From contig JAVBLN010000031.1 of the NCBI GenBank assembly GCA_031553495.1, positions 62,001 through 126,000 of the forward strand: a DNA stretch of 64,000 nt. Direction: 5' to 3'. A program made the translations under genes and the position numbers. Of this stretch, positions 61,494 through 64,000 are shown in pieces; the first letter of the stretch is position 1, and each line of letters opens with the position of its first letter. This stretch comes from Pinibacter sp031553495. Lineage in GTDB: Bacteria; Bacteroidota; Bacteroidia; Chitinophagales; Chitinophagaceae. Below the pieces are notes generated by a model. It ran no database searches and was not told the DNA's origin. It worked only from the letters and a program-made list of their open reading frames with translations.

Positions 61494-62486
61494 ATGAATA
61501 TGAAAAAGTTCTTATTGACTATGTTGACGTTTGCGGTGATTGCTGCATCGTGTAAAAAAGACAGCGGCGGTACCGAGCCGGAACCGCCTGCTAATGATAT
61601 GATGGATGTGATTGTTTTTACCACCACTGCCATAACTTACATCGACGGCGAGGAGGTGACGTTTCGCAGAATTTGCGCGATGACCCCCGATGGAACTCGC
61701 AAGGTGATGTTGCACAACGGCTCGGCGTTTGATATGAAATATTCGGATGCAAGCCGGGCTGCTCTCGATCCGTCGGGAACGAAGCTGGTTTTGCAAGGCG
61801 GCGATAAATTCATTTGGGAGTACGATCTGGCTACAAAGCAACACACGACCATAATGCCGGAAACTGCTGACATTAATGTGGATGATCCGTCGTACAGTCC
61901 CGATGGTGGCAAAATACTGTATGCCAACTGGGCTTCTGGCGACATCCTGGAAACGGTGATGCGTAACGGAACAAATCGCGTTATACTCACGAATGGGGAT
62001 TATGCACTCGGTCGGCAGAATTACACCCCGGACGGCACGAAGATCGTTGCAGCAAACTGGATGCCCTGGAAGTATATTTGCACCTTCAACGCAAACGGAA
62101 CAGGCGGCCGCAAGATACTGACCGCTTCCGGGCAGGAGAGTGTAGACTGTCCGTGGCCTGTTACCAATACCCGCATCATTTATGTTCATTACAGTGGGGA
62201 TAATAAGGAGGGGTTATGCACTATACGTGCCTGCGACATAGATGGCAGCAATTCCGTGAAACTCGGCACTCCCGGCGCAGGCGACTGCTCGCTCGACTAC
62301 CTGACCTGCAATGCTGCCGGAACGCTGATCGGCTATTATGAATCTTCGGCATCTGAAAGCAAGTATATTGTGCGGGAATTAAGCGCCACAGCAATTGGTA
62401 CAATCATTTCAACCACCACCGAAGGGGTACGTTTCCGCTTCGGGCGAATCAAAAAGGAACTATTCGACGCAGGAGCGGTGATGTGA
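61494..62486 (+). CDS. TolB-like propeller lipoprotein
   Basis: A 330-residue protein with signal peptide and lipobox IAASC (Cys near 20), followed by WD40-like beta-propeller (PD40) repeats: YSPDGGKILYANW near 140, YTPDGTKIVAANW near 178, CAMTPDGTRKVML near 63, and later VRELSATAIGTII. TolB-type propellers usually bind partner proteins or report on cell-wall state, and nothing points to catalysis. MKKF two codons after the annotated start is an equally good first codon. GC-rich like the two genes before it. Confidence 0.85.
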   Translation: MNMKKFLLTMLTFAVIAASCKKDSGGTEPEPPANDMMDVIVFTTTAITYIDGEEVTFRRICAMTPDGTRKVMLHNGSAFDMKYSDASRAALDPSGTKLVLQGGDKFIWEYDLATKQHTTIMPETADINVDDPSYSPDGGKILYANWASGDILETVMRNGTNRVILTNGDYALGRQNYTPDGTKIVAANWMPWKYICTFNANGTGGRKILTASGQESVDCPWPVTNTRIIYVHYSGDNKEGLCTIRACDIDGSNSVKLGTPGAGDCSLDYLTCNAAGTLIGYYESSASESKYIVRELSATAIGTIISTTTEGVRFRFGRIKKELFDAGAVM

Positions 62487-62518
62487 GTGTTATGTTGAAG
62501 GAGTGTTATGGTGGTATG

Positions 62519-62567
62519 CAGGCTATTCGACATGTTATTGTTATCGCAGCGCATGTTAAATAGCCTG
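62519..62567 (+). terminator. Hairpin after the propeller lipoprotein gene
   Basis: CAGGCTATT and ACATG pair with CATGT and AATAGCCTG around a 17-base loop. No strong T-run follows, so termination is possible but not assured. Confidence 0.45.
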
Positions 62568-62584
62568 ATTAGAATTAAATAAAA

Positions 62585-62604
62585 TTGCCCCTTAATAGGG
62601 GCAA
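62585..62604 (-). terminator. Terminator of the S9 peptidase gene
   Basis: On the reverse strand TTGCCCC-TATTAA-GGGGCAA is followed by TTTTATTTAATT, a classic intrinsic terminator 24 bp after the stop. Confidence 0.75.
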
Positions 62605-62627
62605 CTCAAATAATAAATTGTTCCAAT

Positions 62628-64000
62628 TCATTTTACCTGAGGAGGATTGATTACCGGAGTCTTTATTTTCGTATCATATTCCAATCTGTCTTCAATACCT
62701 TTCAATTTATAAGGAAGGCCTTGCGTCATCCATTTTGGGGCAGGCGCATCTTTTAGGTAATGATCGAAGAACTGCTTCATACGAATCGTAAAGTCTATTT
62801 TATTTACCTCCTTTTCGATTGTATGGTCTTCTCCATCATATTGCAGCAGCCATACACGCTTTCCCAGCTCTCTTAATGCATAAAAGAAACTGAGACTATG
62901 CTGAAAGAGAACGGCTCCGTCATTTTTATTATGCATAATTAATAGTGGCATGGTTACTTTGTTAGCGTATAACTTAGGATTATTTTTAATGTATACGTCT
63001 ATGTGGTCATGGATCGTACCTTCAACTCCGTCATAGCCTATCCCAAAATTAGGACGTCCTCCATGCGTGGGCATTCCATATCCCCCGATTGGGTCTGTTT
63101 GTCCCGAACCCGATACTGCAGCTGCGAATTTGTTGCTATGGGTAACGAAATAATTACATTGAAAACCTCCCCAACTATGTCCTTGCAGGCCCATTTTGTT
63201 GGAATCTATCCAGGAAAAATTGGACAGATAATTTGCAGCTCCTGTTACACTATTAAGTGCATCCTGTGTTGCGATACCTTTGCCCATACGATGGTACATA
63301 TCAGGTGTACACACTATATATCCATTACTTACATAGTAGGGTATGTCGATCACAGCACGGGCCAATTCAGGCGTTTTGTATAAATACAAGTCTTGTGACA
63401 ATGCACTATAAAAATAAAAAATTACCGGATACTTTTTATTTGCATCAAAATTCTCTGGCTTATACACAACACCTTTTAGAGGCCTGCCATCTACACTGTT
63501 AAACGAAATTAGTTCTGATGTAAGCCAGTTAAACTTCTTTTCCGGATAGATATTGCTTACAGGCTTAAAAGATTTGAAATCAGTAGTTACAAATAGGTTT
63601 GGAGATGCTGAACTGTTTTGTCTTGTAACCAAATAAACATTTGCCTTTGCAGCCTTTTTATTCCAAGGCCCCCCTCTATGTGCTTCAATATTGATCTCTA
63701 CAGACTCATACATCCAACCACCATTTGTCAAACGCTTGGGATCAGATACCTTATCTATCCTGATTGTATAATAATCATTGTTAGAAGTGTTATAATCATA
63801 GGAGGAAAGAATCCAATTCTTTTGCTGGGCTTCTTTAGAAATCAATACTCGATTGTGGTAACCAGAATAATTGATATTCGCAATACTAAATACTATGCGG
63901 TTTTTACGACCGAAACCATTAGTGATATTAACCGGCTTTAAATTCCCAGATACATCAATGCGCCATATATCGTAACTATCAGTGATTAAGACATGTGTGG
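62628..64000 (-). CDS. S9-family (prolyl oligopeptidase-like) serine peptidase, C-terminal part
   Basis: The frame continues to the window end without an upstream stop (HVLITDSYDIWRIDVSG is read at 63990-63940), so the start lies outside; the apparent start at 63845 is an internal TTG. About 456 residues are seen: end of a propeller domain, then the alpha/beta-hydrolase domain with the nucleophile in GLQGHSWGGFQ, the Asp in MHNKNDGAVLF and the His in YDGEDHTIE, a complete triad. Such Bacteroidota enzymes are usually secreted dipeptidyl or acylaminoacyl peptidases. Confidence 0.92.
   Translation of the reverse strand, partial: THVLITDSYDIWRIDVSGNLKPVNITNGFGRKNRIVFSIANINYSGYHNRVLISKEAQQKNWILSSYDYNTSNNDYYTIRIDKVSDPKRLTNGGWMYESVEINIEAHRGGPWNKKAAKANVYLVTRQNSSASPNLFVTTDFKSFKPVSNIYPEKKFNWLTSELISFNSVDGRPLKGVVYKPENFDANKKYPVIFYFYSALSQDLYLYKTPELARAVIDIPYYVSNGYIVCTPDMYHRMGKGIATQDALNSVTGAANYLSNFSWIDSNKMGLQGHSWGGFQCNYFVTHSNKFAAAVSGSGQTDPIGGYGMPTHGGRPNFGIGYDGVEGTIHDHIDVYIKNNPKLYANKVTMPLLIMHNKNDGAVLFQHSLSFFYALRELGKRVWLLQYDGEDHTIEKEVNKIDFTIRMKQFFDHYLKDAPAPKWMTQGLPYKLKGIEDRLEYDTKIKTPVINPPQVK

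Noticed and set aside
62628..63845. S9 peptidase starting at 63845
   Set aside because: The first codon there is TTG and the frame is open to the window end with matching propeller-like sequence, so the gene is cut by the window and is not short.

Overview
The window reads as chromosome of an AT-rich member of the Bacteroidota, most likely close to the Chitinophagaceae. The grounds are a large surface protein ending in a type IX secretion (T9SS) type B sorting domain, Bacteroidota-style promoters (TAnnTTTG at -7), a deoxynucleoside kinase next to folK, Bacteroidota-typical families (PorT-like barrel, membrane-anchored AraC regulators, large MscS, YfhO), and families of intergenic repeats. No tool was run; family names rest on motifs read by eye.

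Layout. 1-4165: deoxynucleoside kinase (cut by the window edge), folK, sppA and an ABC-2 permease. 4417-11106: histidine utilisation genes hutH, hutU, a small secreted SnoaL-like protein, hutI and hutG, in one direction, which would take histidine to glutamate. 11360-17026: one very long T9SS surface protein. 17517-26993: a tightly packed polysaccharide cluster. rfbF and rfbG make CDP-4-keto-6-deoxyglucose, an RmlC-like epimerase, a C-methyltransferase and a reductase probably turn it into a branched deoxysugar, and a CmcI-like protein and four glycosyltransferases follow. 27348-35452: YfhO-type membrane protein, queuosine-precursor transporter, NfeD/slipin pair and a GT39 mannosyltransferase-like protein. 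35829-47938: two ABC efflux systems back to back, each led by its own TetR regulator; the first resembles E. coli ybhGFSR with YbhF split in two. 48538-52097: a Gcr-type 'recombinase' membrane protein, then clpS and aat, the adaptor and the transferase of the bacterial N-degron pathway. 52320-58434: a 36-residue membrane peptide, an exonuclease/GIY-YIG fusion, an acetyltransferase, an MscS channel, a small membrane protein and tRNA-Val. 59072-64000: a more GC-rich stretch with an AraC-type regulator, a beta-barrel and a propeller lipoprotein, then an S9 peptidase cut by the window end.

The most unusual content lies between the genes. I count 23 copies of a 65-80 bp repeat, all outside coding regions, about one per 2.8 kb. 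It is not a simple palindrome: two direct-repeat arms of about 21 bp surround a core of about 21 bp, with a 42-44 bp period. Two different arm sequences occur, and the two arms of one copy nearly always match each other. The core comes in versions that differ by a symmetric base change around a small palindrome. Where two copies share a gap they are always inverted (six of six). Around them sit at least five other repeat families, degenerate short-word repeats that run into the 3' ends of genes, and a pair of 221 bp inverted copies bracketing a 3.3 kb segment. No transposase or reverse transcriptase that could move them is in the window.
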